Positions 1 to 8,979 are shown, numbered from the stretch's first letter. The stretch: 64,000 bases of DNA from an uncultured Draconibacterium sp. (GCF_913063105.1 NZ_CAJXYQ010000011.1:80133-144132), one strand, 5' to 3'. The notes: generated from the letters alone by a model not told the origin. Numbers and translations are program-made.

Positions 1-970
1 TCCAAAGCAATTGGCCATTGGTACGGTTATAACAATACACCTCTCGTGTAGCATTATCAGCCCCGGCAACAAACAGCTTATCGCCCCAAATTATTGGCGA
101 GTTAAATCCATGCTTTGGTGTTTCAACTTTCCACAACACATTTGTTCCGGCAGCTCCGTCCCATTCTGTAGGGATGTTTTTATGAGCAATTATCCCTTGT
201 GCGAACGGCCCGCGAAAAGAGTTATGATTCTTTTTCAAATCGGCAATAGTTACTCCCGTAACTACGGGTTTTGGCTTCGGTTTTTCTTCCGCTTTAATTT
301 GTTGTTCTTCAGGTGCTGCAGTTTCAACAACAGTTTCCTTTTCAGGTGCTGGTTTCGTGAGCTCTTCGTTTTCTTCGTTTAGCACTTCAGCAACTTCTTC
401 TGGTGTAGCTTCTGGCTGGGCAGGTGCTACCTCAATAACTTCTACCGTCTCTTCTTCGGGCGTTGGTTCCACCACCTCTGTTTCTGCAACTTTCGGATAC
501 GATTCTAAATAATCAACAGTTGCAAACGAAGCCGCAAGAGCCAGGACCATAACAATAAGTCCTACCCAAATTATTCCCTTTTGGGCCAATATACGGCTGG
601 CTATTTCGTTTTCCAATACTTTCTCTGGCTCCTCAATTTTACTTTTTGCTGCATAATAAACCCTTAAGGCAAATGCAAGTACCACGGCCCCAAAAAGTAA
701 CATCCAGGCTCCGGTTTTAACCTGCCACTGACTGTTGAAATAGGCTTTGCGCGCCAGCAAATCAAAGTTCCGAATTTCTTCTTTTAATGCTTCGTTGTTG
801 GGTTCCTGCTTGAGGCGTTGCACCAAGGCTTCTAACGCCTGGCTTTCAATGGGATCGGTTTTTGAAACCTGCCAAAAATTCAACAACAACAACAGGGCAA
901 CAGCCGTACAAAACACTCCGGCTATTAAAGCTATATTCTGCGAAAGTTTTATTTTATCCTGGTTACTCAT
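1..970 (-). CDS. Membrane-anchored PQQ-like beta-propeller protein (C-terminus cut by window edge)
   Basis: The minus frame is open from an ATG at 970 to the window edge, giving 323 residues. Three hydrophobic segments (about 12-33, 86-105, 132-152) form a membrane anchor. A Pro/Glu-rich linker follows (about 160-238, ending in a PKPKP stretch, like a TonB spacer). The first propeller blades begin at FRGPFAQG (residue 252), the N-terminal signature shared by the other PQQ-like proteins nearby. The propeller should therefore lie outside the cytoplasmic membrane. It is the last visible gene of the redox operon, 31 bases after the polyferredoxin gene, which suggests it works with the Fe-S proteins. 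Function and ligand are unknown. Confidence is high for the gene, and for the family, and low for the role. Confidence 0.85.
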   Translation of the reverse strand, partial: MSNQDKIKLSQNIALIAGVFCTAVALLLLLNFWQVSKTDPIESQALEALVQRLKQEPNNEALKEEIRNFDLLARKAYFNSQWQVKTGAWMLLFGAVVLAFALRVYYAAKSKIEEPEKVLENEIASRILAQKGIIWVGLIVMVLALAASFATVDYLESYPKVAETEVVEPTPEEETVEVIEVAPAQPEATPEEVAEVLNEENEELTKPAPEKETVVETAAPEEQQIKAEEKPKPKPVVTGVTIADLKKNHNSFRGPFAQGIIAHKNIPTEWDGAAGTNVLWKVETPKHGFNSPIIWGDKLFVAGADNATREVYCYNRTNGQLLW

Positions 971-1001
971 ATTTTCGTTCTTCTGATTTTTCGTTTCTTT
1001 T

Positions 1002-2354
1002 TTATTTTTCAACCGGGCAATAATCAACACATCTGGCGCAGCTGTAACAATTTCCTTTGTGCGGTTCGTAATCCTGTCGTTTGCGGAAAACAACTGTATT
1101 TAGCAGAGTCATTCCGATTACCAAACCAAGAAAACCACCGGCAATCATGCTTCCGGTATAAAACTTCTTACGAATTAAATTTGCATCGGCCACCAACTGC
1201 TCCATTGATTTTCCTGCAGCCAGAAAGGTTTGCACATCAATGTTATCCGGATCATTTTTTAATTCAGGTTTCGAAATAAGCAATTCTGCCAGGTAAACAT
1301 CCTGATTAGCTTTGGATAAAAAAGTATGTGATTTTGCCCCCACAAATACGCCCAGGGCTATCCACAAAGGAACTACCAAAGCATAAGTGATAAAACGTTT
1401 TGGTCCTAAACCGGATTTTACCACTTCTTTTTCGTTGGTTGGAAAGTCGATTGCATCAAAGGGGCACGAGTGGGTACACAGCTTGCACTGAATACATTTT
1501 GATGGAGTAATGGTTAGGTGCCATTTTGAAAAGCGTGACATCCAGCTAAGCAACACCCCGTATGGACACAGAAAACGGCAATAAGGCCGCGCCACAAACA
1601 TCCCCATTAATAAAAATGCGATGCCCAGAATTATCATATGAAATTTGGCATCCATACGGAATATTCCCACAAAAGGATCGTAACGGCAGATGATAAAATC
1701 GGTTCCGGTTGCTGCAAAAAGCACGGCCAGCGCCAAATAAATGTAGGGAATCAAGCCCAGCGTTTTATTCAACCATTTGGGCAAACTTATGGGTTTTATA
1801 ACTACAAGATCCTGAATGGCTCCCAGAGGACAAGCTCCGGCACAAAAAGTTCTTCCAAAAAAAAGGGTAAACAGCAATGGCAATATAAAAAACAATAGTG
1901 CAGTTAACGAAATGGCATAACCCGAATCAAAAAAAGTTAAGGTAACATTTTGTATGGCACCAATGCTGCAAATACAGCCGTTGCGGTAAAAGCCAAAATA
2001 AACCAGTGTAAATACCGATAACCACAGAATGCCTTGCCGCGAGCGGCTTTTTAAAGCGAAATACGTGGCTGCTGCCAATACCAACAGCAAAACCAAAACA
2101 TCAAAATATTCCATGGCCAAAGCCCGAGGCTCGGGCGTAAGCGGTGATGGTTGCTCGTATCCTGTTTCAAATTCGGGTTTTGGAAAACGCTGCTGCTGGG
2201 CCGACAAGTTAAAAGACAAAAGATTAAAGGCTAAAGTGAAAAGTATAAAGACAAAAGTAAAAATCACTGGTTTTAACTTAAATCCGTAGATTCTCCTTTG
2301 CTTGCGACTCCTGGCTCGTGGCTCGTAACTATTTTGGTTAAGTTGATCTTTCAT
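1002..2354 (-). CDS. NapH/NosR-like polyferredoxin membrane protein
   Basis: 450 residues. Hydrophobic segments lie near 28-50, 82-101, 108-122, 148-166, 200-218, 240-256, 322-342 and 402-422. Paired cysteine motifs typical of the NapH/NosR/CcoG group sit at membrane edges: CxxxCP at 171-175 and 259-263. Ferredoxin-type motifs CxxCxxCxxxC occur at 287-297 and at the very C-terminus (436-446). Family members pass quinol-derived electrons across the membrane to periplasmic partners. No FMN-binding domain like that of NosR is visible. The gene is 12 bases after the multi-cluster ferredoxin gene, consistent with a NapG/NapH-like pair. No nap or nos catalytic subunit is present, so the electron acceptor is open. 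Confidence 0.85.
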   Translation of the reverse strand: MKDQLNQNSYEPRARSRKQRRIYGFKLKPVIFTFVFILFTLAFNLLSFNLSAQQQRFPKPEFETGYEQPSPLTPEPRALAMEYFDVLVLLLVLAAATYFALKSRSRQGILWLSVFTLVYFGFYRNGCICSIGAIQNVTLTFFDSGYAISLTALLFFILPLLFTLFFGRTFCAGACPLGAIQDLVVIKPISLPKWLNKTLGLIPYIYLALAVLFAATGTDFIICRYDPFVGIFRMDAKFHMIILGIAFLLMGMFVARPYCRFLCPYGVLLSWMSRFSKWHLTITPSKCIQCKLCTHSCPFDAIDFPTNEKEVVKSGLGPKRFITYALVVPLWIALGVFVGAKSHTFLSKANQDVYLAELLISKPELKNDPDNIDVQTFLAAGKSMEQLVADANLIRKKFYTGSMIAGGFLGLVIGMTLLNTVVFRKRQDYEPHKGNCYSCARCVDYCPVEK

Positions 2355-2366
2355 TTTTTTTTAGAA

Positions 2367-2945
2367 TCAGGCTTCAGAATGGTTGGTAAAATCGCCTTTA
2401 ACATTGTAGGCTTCGCTGGCTTTAACACGGCTAATGGCATCCGACGGGCATACCCGGGCAATGGCGCATTCGTTACAATTTACACAAATGTGGTGCATAA
2501 TCTGTAAATGCATCGAGCCGTTACCAAACGAGGTACATCCGGCCACACATTTTCCGCAGCCAATACACAAATCTTCATCAATATGGTATTCAAAATAGGG
2601 CTCTTCAATAAATTTGCGCTCAATAGCAGCCGTTGGACACAACTGGTTTTCGGCGGCTGTACTTTGTGCATTGGCATCGGGTTTCAGGTAGCCGCCACAC
2701 AGGTCGCAATAACCACAAAGATCAAAAGCATGAATACATTTTACGGCAGATGGGTTTAGCACACACTCGGTGGCACAGCGCCCACATTGTGTACACTTAA
2801 AGGGGTCGATCTGCCAAACGTAACCTTCGCCACTTACTTTTTTTAAGGCCGAAACGCTAAGCGCCCCTAAAGACAAAAGCAAAGAAGCCCGTACACCGTT
2901 TGTAATAAATTTCCTGCGGCTTTGCGCCTTGTTTTTATTTTCCAT
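2367..2945 (-). CDS. Exported four-cluster 4Fe-4S ferredoxin-like protein (NapG-like)
   Basis: 192 residues. The N-terminus carries a twin-arginine-like leader (SRRKFITNG, residues 9-17, then a hydrophobic stretch), so export in folded form by Tat is likely. Cysteines group as C51/54/57/61, C70/77/80/83, C127/130/133/137 and C154/157/160/166, plus C103, enough for up to four [4Fe-4S] clusters. It resembles NapG/DmsB-type electron carriers. The start overlaps the preceding small gene by 11 bases, showing translational coupling, and the NapH-like membrane protein follows directly. The inferred role is electron transfer between the membrane protein and an unidentified periplasmic redox partner. 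Confidence 0.87.
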   Translation of the reverse strand: MENKNKAQSRRKFITNGVRASLLLSLGALSVSALKKVSGEGYVWQIDPFKCTQCGRCATECVLNPSAVKCIHAFDLCGYCDLCGGYLKPDANAQSTAAENQLCPTAAIERKFIEEPYFEYHIDEDLCIGCGKCVAGCTSFGNGSMHLQIMHHICVNCNECAIARVCPSDAISRVKASEAYNVKGDFTNHSEA

Positions 2946-3126
2946 TTTTCACCTCCTTTGCCTGTGGTAATTCGCATTTTTTAAACTTCCCGCAATTCTC
3001 GCACCCTGGTGAAACCGAACAAGTGGCCGAAACTTTTTTATTCATCAATAAATAACCTGCTGAGGCAGTAATTCCGCCCAGCAATAAAAGTCGTCCTGTT
3101 GTTTTTATAAAGTCTTTTCTTTTCAT
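2935..3126 (-). CDS. Small membrane-anchored four-cysteine protein
   Basis: 63 residues. A basic start (KRKDFIKTTGR) and a hydrophobic segment (about 13-26) resemble a Tat or membrane-anchor leader. A short tail follows with cysteines spaced C-x5-C-x2-C-x5-C. It is coupled by an 11-base overlap to the ferredoxin gene. The cysteine pattern could hold a metal or an Fe-S cluster, but I recognise no named family. Genes this small are easily missed. Its operon position and clean hydrophobic-plus-cysteine design argue that it is real. Function unknown; a maturation or electron-transfer accessory is only a guess. Confidence 0.7.
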   Translation of the reverse strand: MKRKDFIKTTGRLLLLGGITASAGYLLMNKKVSATCSVSPGCENCGKFKKCELPQAKEVKNGK

Positions 3127-3156
3127 ATTCCTGGTAAAAAAACCTGAAAAATTATC

Positions 3157-4122
3157 TTACTTCTTTTCGAATACACGCAAGACATTTCTATCAAAATCCA
3201 AGGCATAAATATGGCCTTCCTCATCGGCAGCCACATCGGGTGCCTGTCCTTCAATTTTTTCATCGAATTTGGCAGGAGGTGCTACCACCCCCGCAAATTC
3301 TCCGGAGGGCTTATAAACTTTCACACGCACCAGGCCTTTTTCGCTGGTAACAAAACTACCATCGGGTAAAAAACAAAAATGTGCCGGATTACAACAGCCG
3401 CTAAAATTTTCGGTTTGGTTTCCCGAGGCTTTCCAATACTCGCGCAAACGCCCTTCAGGCGAATAATTTTCAAGGGTGTGCATACCCGGATTCACCACCC
3501 ATAAATCGCCATAAGCATTAATATCCAAATCAAAATAAGGGCTTGGAATGATAAAACCATGGGCCAAGTCGTCATCGGTTTTCCCCTCAAAAGAATTCAC
3601 CAATTCTCCCTGATGGTTAAACCGAAGGATGCGTCGGTTTCCGGCATCGGCAACCATAATATCGTCGCCAAAAACGGCAACAGAAGTTAAATAGGTATCC
3701 TCCCCATCGAGCTCCCATTCGTGCAGGGTTTTCCCTTCACCATCAAGTATCCAGACAAAGCGCTCAAAAACAATATAAATACTATCGCCTGCCGCATCCA
3801 ATCCGTGCGGTTCGTCTAAAAAACCAACCTCGGTTAGCAAGGTTCCTTTAAAATCTATAATTTTCAGCTCCTGATCGCCAATCGCATAAATTTTGTTATT
3901 GGCAATTTCAAGCGCTTTAGCATTTTCAAACCCTAGTTTAAAGTTGCGTGTTTCTTTATAATGAATAAGCTCTTCTGGTACATTCCGGAACTGCTCAAGG
4001 CTGTATTCAAACTTATTGGCTTCCATGTTATCGGGTCGTTTTGAATACCAGTCGCCAACCATAACGGCAACAATTACCACTGCCAACACAATCAGAAAAA
4101 ATACGATTCCTTTGTTTTTCAC
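3157..4122 (-). CDS. Membrane-anchored NHL/6-bladed beta-propeller protein
   Basis: 321 residues. One N-terminal transmembrane helix (about 5-22) is followed by repeated NHL-like blades with motifs such as GNRRILRFNHQG (about 160-172) and LWVVNPGMHTLENYS (about 206-221). A vicinal cysteine pair (SGCCNPAHFC, about 242-251) lies in one blade and might bind metal. It sits 30 bases upstream of the small cysteine gene and 23 bases after a PQQ-like gene, so it belongs to the same transcript. It probably works outside the cytoplasmic membrane as a binding or scaffold propeller. Ligand unknown. Confidence 0.78.
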   Translation of the reverse strand: MKNKGIVFFLIVLAVVIVAVMVGDWYSKRPDNMEANKFEYSLEQFRNVPEELIHYKETRNFKLGFENAKALEIANNKIYAIGDQELKIIDFKGTLLTEVGFLDEPHGLDAAGDSIYIVFERFVWILDGEGKTLHEWELDGEDTYLTSVAVFGDDIMVADAGNRRILRFNHQGELVNSFEGKTDDDLAHGFIIPSPYFDLDINAYGDLWVVNPGMHTLENYSPEGRLREYWKASGNQTENFSGCCNPAHFCFLPDGSFVTSEKGLVRVKVYKPSGEFAGVVAPPAKFDEKIEGQAPDVAADEEGHIYALDFDRNVLRVFEKK

Positions 4123-4145
4123 ACCTGTTTTTTTTTTGCTGAATA

Positions 4146-5573
4146 CTATTTTACATTCAAATCAATACAAACCATTGTTTTCGAGTCGCGCAACAACAAA
4201 TAACCATCGGCCAGAGCAAATGGTGCCCAGGCATCGTGGCCATTTTCTATAATTTTCACCTGCTCCAATTGGATATATTTCTCCACGCTTGGTCTGGCAA
4301 TTGTTAAAGTTCCATCGTCGCTCAGAATAAACATTTTATTATCGGCAATAAAGTAAGGTCCCAAACCAAAACGGCTTTCCTTTCCGCTTGACCATACTAT
4401 CTCTTTGGGATTATTTGGATGCACGCATACCAGCTGGTTACGGTTGGCTCCACCGTCTTTTGGCATAATACCAAACAAATGGTCGTTCCACAAAACCGGG
4501 GTTTGCTGTTCGCAGGCCAATCCATCCTTTGGCGCGTATTCATCAAGAGTTTCAATGGTAAATGCTCCATTATTTTCGCTAAGCTGAAGCAGCATGCTTC
4601 CGGCACCATAACCGGCGGTCATAAAAATCTTACCATCGGGCAAACACACCGGCGAGGGTGCTACCACCGAGTGATTCCATGCTGATGTTTCCCATAAAAT
4701 CTGGCCGGCATCAGGTCCGTCGGCAGCTACTGCCAGCATGCCTCCAACCGGGCTGTACACATACATTTTTCTTCCGCCAAAGGTAAAAGGCATAACCGAC
4801 GAATGCGACATTTTCCATCCCTTAGGATTTGGAGTCTCCCAAAGTTTTTCACCGGTTTCGCAGTCAACAGCCACCATCATTTTGCTACCTCCTGTTGCAA
4901 TTATTGCCACACCATTGTCGATTAACGGACACTGGCCGGTGTACCAAAAGGGTATTTCATTCTGATATTCTTTCACCACATCGAGCCCCCATCGCATTTC
5001 TCCGGTTTCCCGGTCGAGACACATAACATGGCATTTGGGGCCAATGGTAACAATGTAATCTTCGGTTACTGCCGGTATTGTTCTCGACATTCCGTGATTG
5101 CGTTTTATGGCTACATCGTAACCGCGTTTCCAAAGTTCTGTACCATCGGTTAAAGAAATGCAGCGCAAAAAATCAGCACGTTCCTCTTCATCGTAATCAA
5201 GAATGTAAGCCAGGCCTTTCCAGATTGCCGCTCCCGAGTGTCCTTCGCCCAGTTCCATCGACCATTTAATATCGGGGCCTTCGATGCCAAAGCCATCCAC
5301 CAGTTTTACAGGCGATTTTGAAATATTATCGAAATCGGCTCCCCTGAAATTGGTCCAGGTTTCTGTTAACGGAGTAAAGTCTTCTGAAAAGGACTCAAAA
5401 TGTTCACCAATAGCAACTTCCTGCACAAAGGCATTGCCCTCGCCACGGTTATCGGCTCCTTCAAGGTTTACAATAAAATCTTTTGTTGGATCGGCGTTAA
5501 GCCACCAAAAAACCGTAACAAAACCAATAGTTCCGGTTAAAATAAGTATGATATTTATGGTTCTTTTTGTCAT
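4146..5573 (-). CDS. PQQ-like beta-propeller protein with N-terminal membrane anchor
   Basis: 475 residues, the longest complete propeller protein of the locus. A hydrophobic segment at about 6-25 should anchor it. A linker leads to FRGADFDN (about 95), then repeated blades with the LWE/ETGE-type tryptophan-docking motifs of PQQ-like repeats. It has more cysteines than its paralogues. I see no convincing PQQ-dehydrogenase active site, so 'PQQ-like' describes the fold and not a cofactor. It lies 33 bases after the preceding propeller gene and 23 bases before the NHL gene. Confidence 0.85.
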   Translation of the reverse strand: MTKRTINIILILTGTIGFVTVFWWLNADPTKDFIVNLEGADNRGEGNAFVQEVAIGEHFESFSEDFTPLTETWTNFRGADFDNISKSPVKLVDGFGIEGPDIKWSMELGEGHSGAAIWKGLAYILDYDEEERADFLRCISLTDGTELWKRGYDVAIKRNHGMSRTIPAVTEDYIVTIGPKCHVMCLDRETGEMRWGLDVVKEYQNEIPFWYTGQCPLIDNGVAIIATGGSKMMVAVDCETGEKLWETPNPKGWKMSHSSVMPFTFGGRKMYVYSPVGGMLAVAADGPDAGQILWETSAWNHSVVAPSPVCLPDGKIFMTAGYGAGSMLLQLSENNGAFTIETLDEYAPKDGLACEQQTPVLWNDHLFGIMPKDGGANRNQLVCVHPNNPKEIVWSSGKESRFGLGPYFIADNKMFILSDDGTLTIARPSVEKYIQLEQVKIIENGHDAWAPFALADGYLLLRDSKTMVCIDLNVK

Positions 5574-5606
5574 TAAATCATATAAAAATAGTAAGTAAAA
5601 AAATGA

Positions 5607-6848
5607 TTACTCCCTGATATTGTATATTAAAAGCACATCGCCGTGACGGATAAAAAGTTTCCCATCGTAAATGGCCGGATGAGCCCAGTGCGGTCCGGCT
5701 CCATCGTTGATTACAAAACTTCCTTTTATTTTTAATTCTTCGGTTGATGGTTCAACCAGGGCAACGTTACCTCTTTTTTCTTCGTACAGGTACAACATAT
5801 TATCTGCAGTAATAATAGATCCTTTGTTCTCATATTCGCTCTCCCAGTTAACTTTTCCAGTCTCCCAGTTCAGGCTCACCCATTTGCCGCGCGAGTTGTG
5901 TTGCCAGTTGGCTCCATAAATATTTCCGTTTAGCAAAACAACACCACCATGATGATTATCAAGGGTATCATTCTGCCACTTTAAACGAATAGTGTTTCCA
6001 TCTTCCGAAAGAGAGAACATGAGGCCCGGATGATCGTATCCGCTGGTTACAAATATTTCGCCGTTGTGATACAAAGGCGGATTGGTATTACCTCCAACTC
6101 CCTGACGGCTAGTGTGATATTGAATAAGATTATAGTTCCAGAGTGTTGTGCCATTTTTGGCATCAATTCCAATTAAATTATCGGTGGTTTGGGCCAGAAT
6201 TATTGGCCGGTTATTATGCTGAATTAGCGAGGGTGAAGCGTAGGATTTTGCGCCCCCCAGGCTTTTGCTCTGCCATATTTCTTCTCCGTTGTTTTTATTA
6301 AAGGCAACCATGGTATTTTTTTCACCACCTACCATATAAGCCACCATATTGTGCACAACAAGCGGGGCTTCGGCATCGCCATGCCGGTGAATCTCTCCAC
6401 CATATTTTTCAACCGCATCAACTTTCCAGATGAGTTTTCCGGTTTGCGCATCAATGCAACTTAACTGTCCTGTTCCGCTTGACACGTAGAGTTTTCCATC
6501 GGAATAGGTTGGTGTACTTCGGCTGTCGGTGTACGAACGGGTCCACGAACGACCATAGGGAGTATCCCACAATAACTCTCCCTTTAAACTGAAGGCCGAC
6601 AACATGTCGGTGGTATCGGTTTTTATGCCGGTAACATAAATTGTTTGGTTTACCACAATGGGGGTTGAATAGCCCTTACCTACTCCTTCAATTTTCAGCA
6701 ATAATTCGGGGCCGTTTTCGGGCCATTGTTTGAGCAAACTTGTTTCAGGGTAATGCCCTGAACGCCCGATTCCGCGAAACTCAATTAAATCTTGTGCACA
6801 CAGATTAAATGCAACGAAAATTGCTATTAAGGTTAAGGTTGGCTTCAT
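5607..6848 (-). CDS. Secreted PQQ-like beta-propeller protein
   Basis: 413 residues with a signal peptide (about 1-18, cleavage near CAQ-D). The mature part opens with EFRGIGRSGHYPETSLLKQW, the usual start of these propellers, and then seven to eight repeated blades with LLWNYN/GKVNWE-type motifs. It is a close paralogue of the proteins encoded at 7014-8249 and 10154-11365; all three end in a conserved HWAHP...RHGD block. The 165 bases upstream hold an inverted repeat (6939-6963), so it may have a separate promoter or a processing site. It is probably periplasmic. Substrate unknown. Confidence 0.87.
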   Translation of the reverse strand: MKPTLTLIAIFVAFNLCAQDLIEFRGIGRSGHYPETSLLKQWPENGPELLLKIEGVGKGYSTPIVVNQTIYVTGIKTDTTDMLSAFSLKGELLWDTPYGRSWTRSYTDSRSTPTYSDGKLYVSSGTGQLSCIDAQTGKLIWKVDAVEKYGGEIHRHGDAEAPLVVHNMVAYMVGGEKNTMVAFNKNNGEEIWQSKSLGGAKSYASPSLIQHNNRPIILAQTTDNLIGIDAKNGTTLWNYNLIQYHTSRQGVGGNTNPPLYHNGEIFVTSGYDHPGLMFSLSEDGNTIRLKWQNDTLDNHHGGVVLLNGNIYGANWQHNSRGKWVSLNWETGKVNWESEYENKGSIITADNMLYLYEEKRGNVALVEPSTEELKIKGSFVINDGAGPHWAHPAIYDGKLFIRHGDVLLIYNIRE

Positions 6849-6938
6849 CCGACTTTTTGTTACAATTTTTGGTACTTTACAATTTCATTTTTGTCAAGAC
6901 GCAAAGGCTTAAAAATAACCTTTTTTTACAAGAATACC

Positions 6939-6963
6939 GGGTGTTAACAATGCATTAACACCC
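6939..6963. repeat. Perfect inverted repeat between two propeller genes
   Basis: GGGTGTTAA (6939-6947) and TTAACACCC (6955-6963) pair perfectly around a 7-base spacer in the 165-base gap between two PQQ-like genes. There is no T-run on the minus strand after the stem, so a simple terminator is unlikely. It could be an operator or an mRNA processing/stability hairpin that separates the two parts of the operon. Confidence 0.6.
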
Positions 6964-7013
6964 CTATCGTGCTTAATTAGAGCCTTTTTAAATACCCGTA
7001 GTAAGCATTGCCA

Positions 7014-8249
7014 CTATTCCGCAATATTGTATACCATCAGGGCATCGCCATGTCGAATCAGCAATTTATGTTCGCCAATAAACGGATGTGCCCAATGCGG
7101 CCCTGCGCCTTTTGTGATTTTAAATTCGCTTATCGGTTCAAAACCATCGGGATCGGGTTTTACCAGCCCCACACTTCCGCGTTCGTTGTAACAATACAGC
7201 AAACCATCGGCCATCACCATCGAGCCTTTGGTGTCCCATGCTTCCACATACATTATTTCGCCCGATTTCCAGTTCATACACAGCCATTTCCCTTTTTTAT
7301 TGTTTTGCCAGTTTGAACCGTACAAAAAACCGTCGTGCAAAATTACTCCATGGTGGTGATTATCAAAAGTCTGGTCGCGAAACACTTCCGTAACGCTAGT
7401 CGCCAACGAATCCATTTCCAGCATTACAGCAGGGTAATCGTACCCCATCGACAGAAAAATACGATTATCCTTAAAGGTTGGCGTATTGGTCCAGATTAGT
7501 CCGGGTTGTGGCCATTTTTCGGGGTCGTGCCACCGGTAGGTCCATAACAGTTCTCCGGATTCGGGTTGTAAGGCCAGCAGGTGCGTTCCAATAGTTGCCA
7601 AAATAAAACGATGTTGGTTCCAATGGTAAACACAGGCCGATGCGTAGCCGCGTGTCCCCTCAAAAGGTTTTACCTGCCACACGGTTTCACCAGTCATTTT
7701 ATTCAGTGCAACAACACTGGCCTTTTTACCTCCCGGCGAGGCAATTACCAGGTCGTCTACTACCAGGGGAGTTTCTGAATTGCCCCAAATGTGGTATTCC
7801 GATTCAAAATCCTGATCCACATTTACGACCCATATTTTTTCGCCCGATTCTTTATCAATACAGCTTACGGTTCCCATTCCGCTTTGCACGTATATTCTGT
7901 CGTTTTCAATAACAGGTGTACTGCGCGTATCCGGGAACGACTTGCTCCAGGAACGTCCATAAGCCACCTGGTACTTAAACGATCCATCCGGATTAATGGC
8001 TGTCAGATAATCGAGCGTGTCAATCATTCCAGTAGTGTAAATCATCTCTCCATCTGCAATGGCTGAAGAATACCCTTTCCCAATTCCCTCAACTTCAAGC
8101 AACAAGGCAGGGCCATCCTGTGGCCATTCTTTCAACAGTGTGGAATCGGTGAAATGGCCATCCCGATTGGGGCCGCGCCACTGAGTAACCTGTGCGGTAA
8201 GCGAGAAACTTATGGCCAGTAATAAAAAAATTAGTTTAATTTTTCGCAT
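7014..8249 (-). CDS. Secreted PQQ-like beta-propeller protein
   Basis: 411 residues. A signal peptide (about 1-19, ending SLTAQ) is followed by QWRGPNRDGHF, the typical entry motif of BamB/PQQ-like propellers. Repeated blades carry GELLWTYR-, GEKIWVV- and GETVWQV-type motifs, and the C-terminus has HWAHP and IRHGD. The start lies four bases after the stop of the LytTR regulator gene, so regulator and propeller are co-transcribed and probably translationally coupled. This suggests the two-component system controls or senses something linked to this locus. Periplasmic or outer-membrane-facing; ligand unknown. Confidence 0.88.
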   Translation of the reverse strand: MRKIKLIFLLLAISFSLTAQVTQWRGPNRDGHFTDSTLLKEWPQDGPALLLEVEGIGKGYSSAIADGEMIYTTGMIDTLDYLTAINPDGSFKYQVAYGRSWSKSFPDTRSTPVIENDRIYVQSGMGTVSCIDKESGEKIWVVNVDQDFESEYHIWGNSETPLVVDDLVIASPGGKKASVVALNKMTGETVWQVKPFEGTRGYASACVYHWNQHRFILATIGTHLLALQPESGELLWTYRWHDPEKWPQPGLIWTNTPTFKDNRIFLSMGYDYPAVMLEMDSLATSVTEVFRDQTFDNHHHGVILHDGFLYGSNWQNNKKGKWLCMNWKSGEIMYVEAWDTKGSMVMADGLLYCYNERGSVGLVKPDPDGFEPISEFKITKGAGPHWAHPFIGEHKLLIRHGDALMVYNIAE

Positions 8250-8253
8250 GGTT

Positions 8254-8979
8254 TTATTTATTTAAAAATGAATTGTAATCCAGGCTTTGTAATGTTTTTT
8301 CGCGATAGCTTACTCCTATGGGAAATTGTTTTGTGCCAACAACAACCATTACCGGACTAAAACTTGTAATCCGGTTAATGGCTACCAGAAATGAACGATG
8401 AATTCTGATAAAACTTTTTTCGGGCAAGGCCTTTTCGATGGCTGCCATGGTGTACCTGCTGTTTATTTCGCGCTCGGGGGTGTGTACTTTCAGGTAGTCG
8501 CCAAAACTCTCGACATACTCAATTTCTGAAACAGGAATTTTATGAATTACATTTTTTTCGCGCAAATAAATGGTTGTTCCACTACCTGTATTTTGTATAA
8601 CACGAACTTCGTTGCTTACTAAATTCTGGCTTTTATATTTTTCAACAGACTGCAAAAAACGCTCAAACGATATGGGTTTTAGCAGGTAATCGAGCACATT
8701 TAAATCGTAACTCTCAATGGCATATTCGCGGTGCGCAGTGGTAAACACAACGGCCGGTGGTTTTTGCAGTGTTTTTACCAAATCCGTACCTTTCATTTCG
8801 GGCATATGAATGTCTAAAAACATCAGGTCAACTTCGTTCTTAGTTAAAAAATCAAAAGCTTCAATGGCATCCGCACAACTACCAACCAGCTCCAGTGAAT
8901 CGACCTTACTGATGTGCGACTTCAACACCTCAATGGCCAAAGGTTCATCATCAACAATAATGCATTTTATTTTATTCAT
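8254..8979 (-). CDS. LytTR-family response regulator
   Basis: 241 residues. The receiver domain (about 4-120) has the acidic pair D10/D11, the phospho-acceptor D56 in FLDIHMP, a T in FTTAHRE and K101-P in LLKPIS. The C-terminal LytTR DNA-binding domain (about 140-238) contains the EIEYVESFGDYLKVHT block. It overlaps the kinase gene by 8 bases and is the cognate partner. Regulators of this type bind short direct repeats upstream of a few local genes; the propeller/Fe-S operon is the obvious candidate, and this gene is part of that operon. Confidence 0.95.
   Translation of the reverse strand: MNKIKCIIVDDEPLAIEVLKSHISKVDSLELVGSCADAIEAFDFLTKNEVDLMFLDIHMPEMKGTDLVKTLQKPPAVVFTTAHREYAIESYDLNVLDYLLKPISFERFLQSVEKYKSQNLVSNEVRVIQNTGSGTTIYLREKNVIHKIPVSEIEYVESFGDYLKVHTPEREINSRYTMAAIEKALPEKSFIRIHRSFLVAINRITSFSPVMVVVGTKQFPIGVSYREKTLQSLDYNSFLNK

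Noticed and set aside
1002..4122. c-type cytochromes in the redox cluster
   Set aside because: No CxxCH heme motif in any of these proteins; the cysteines fit Fe-S or other metal patterns.
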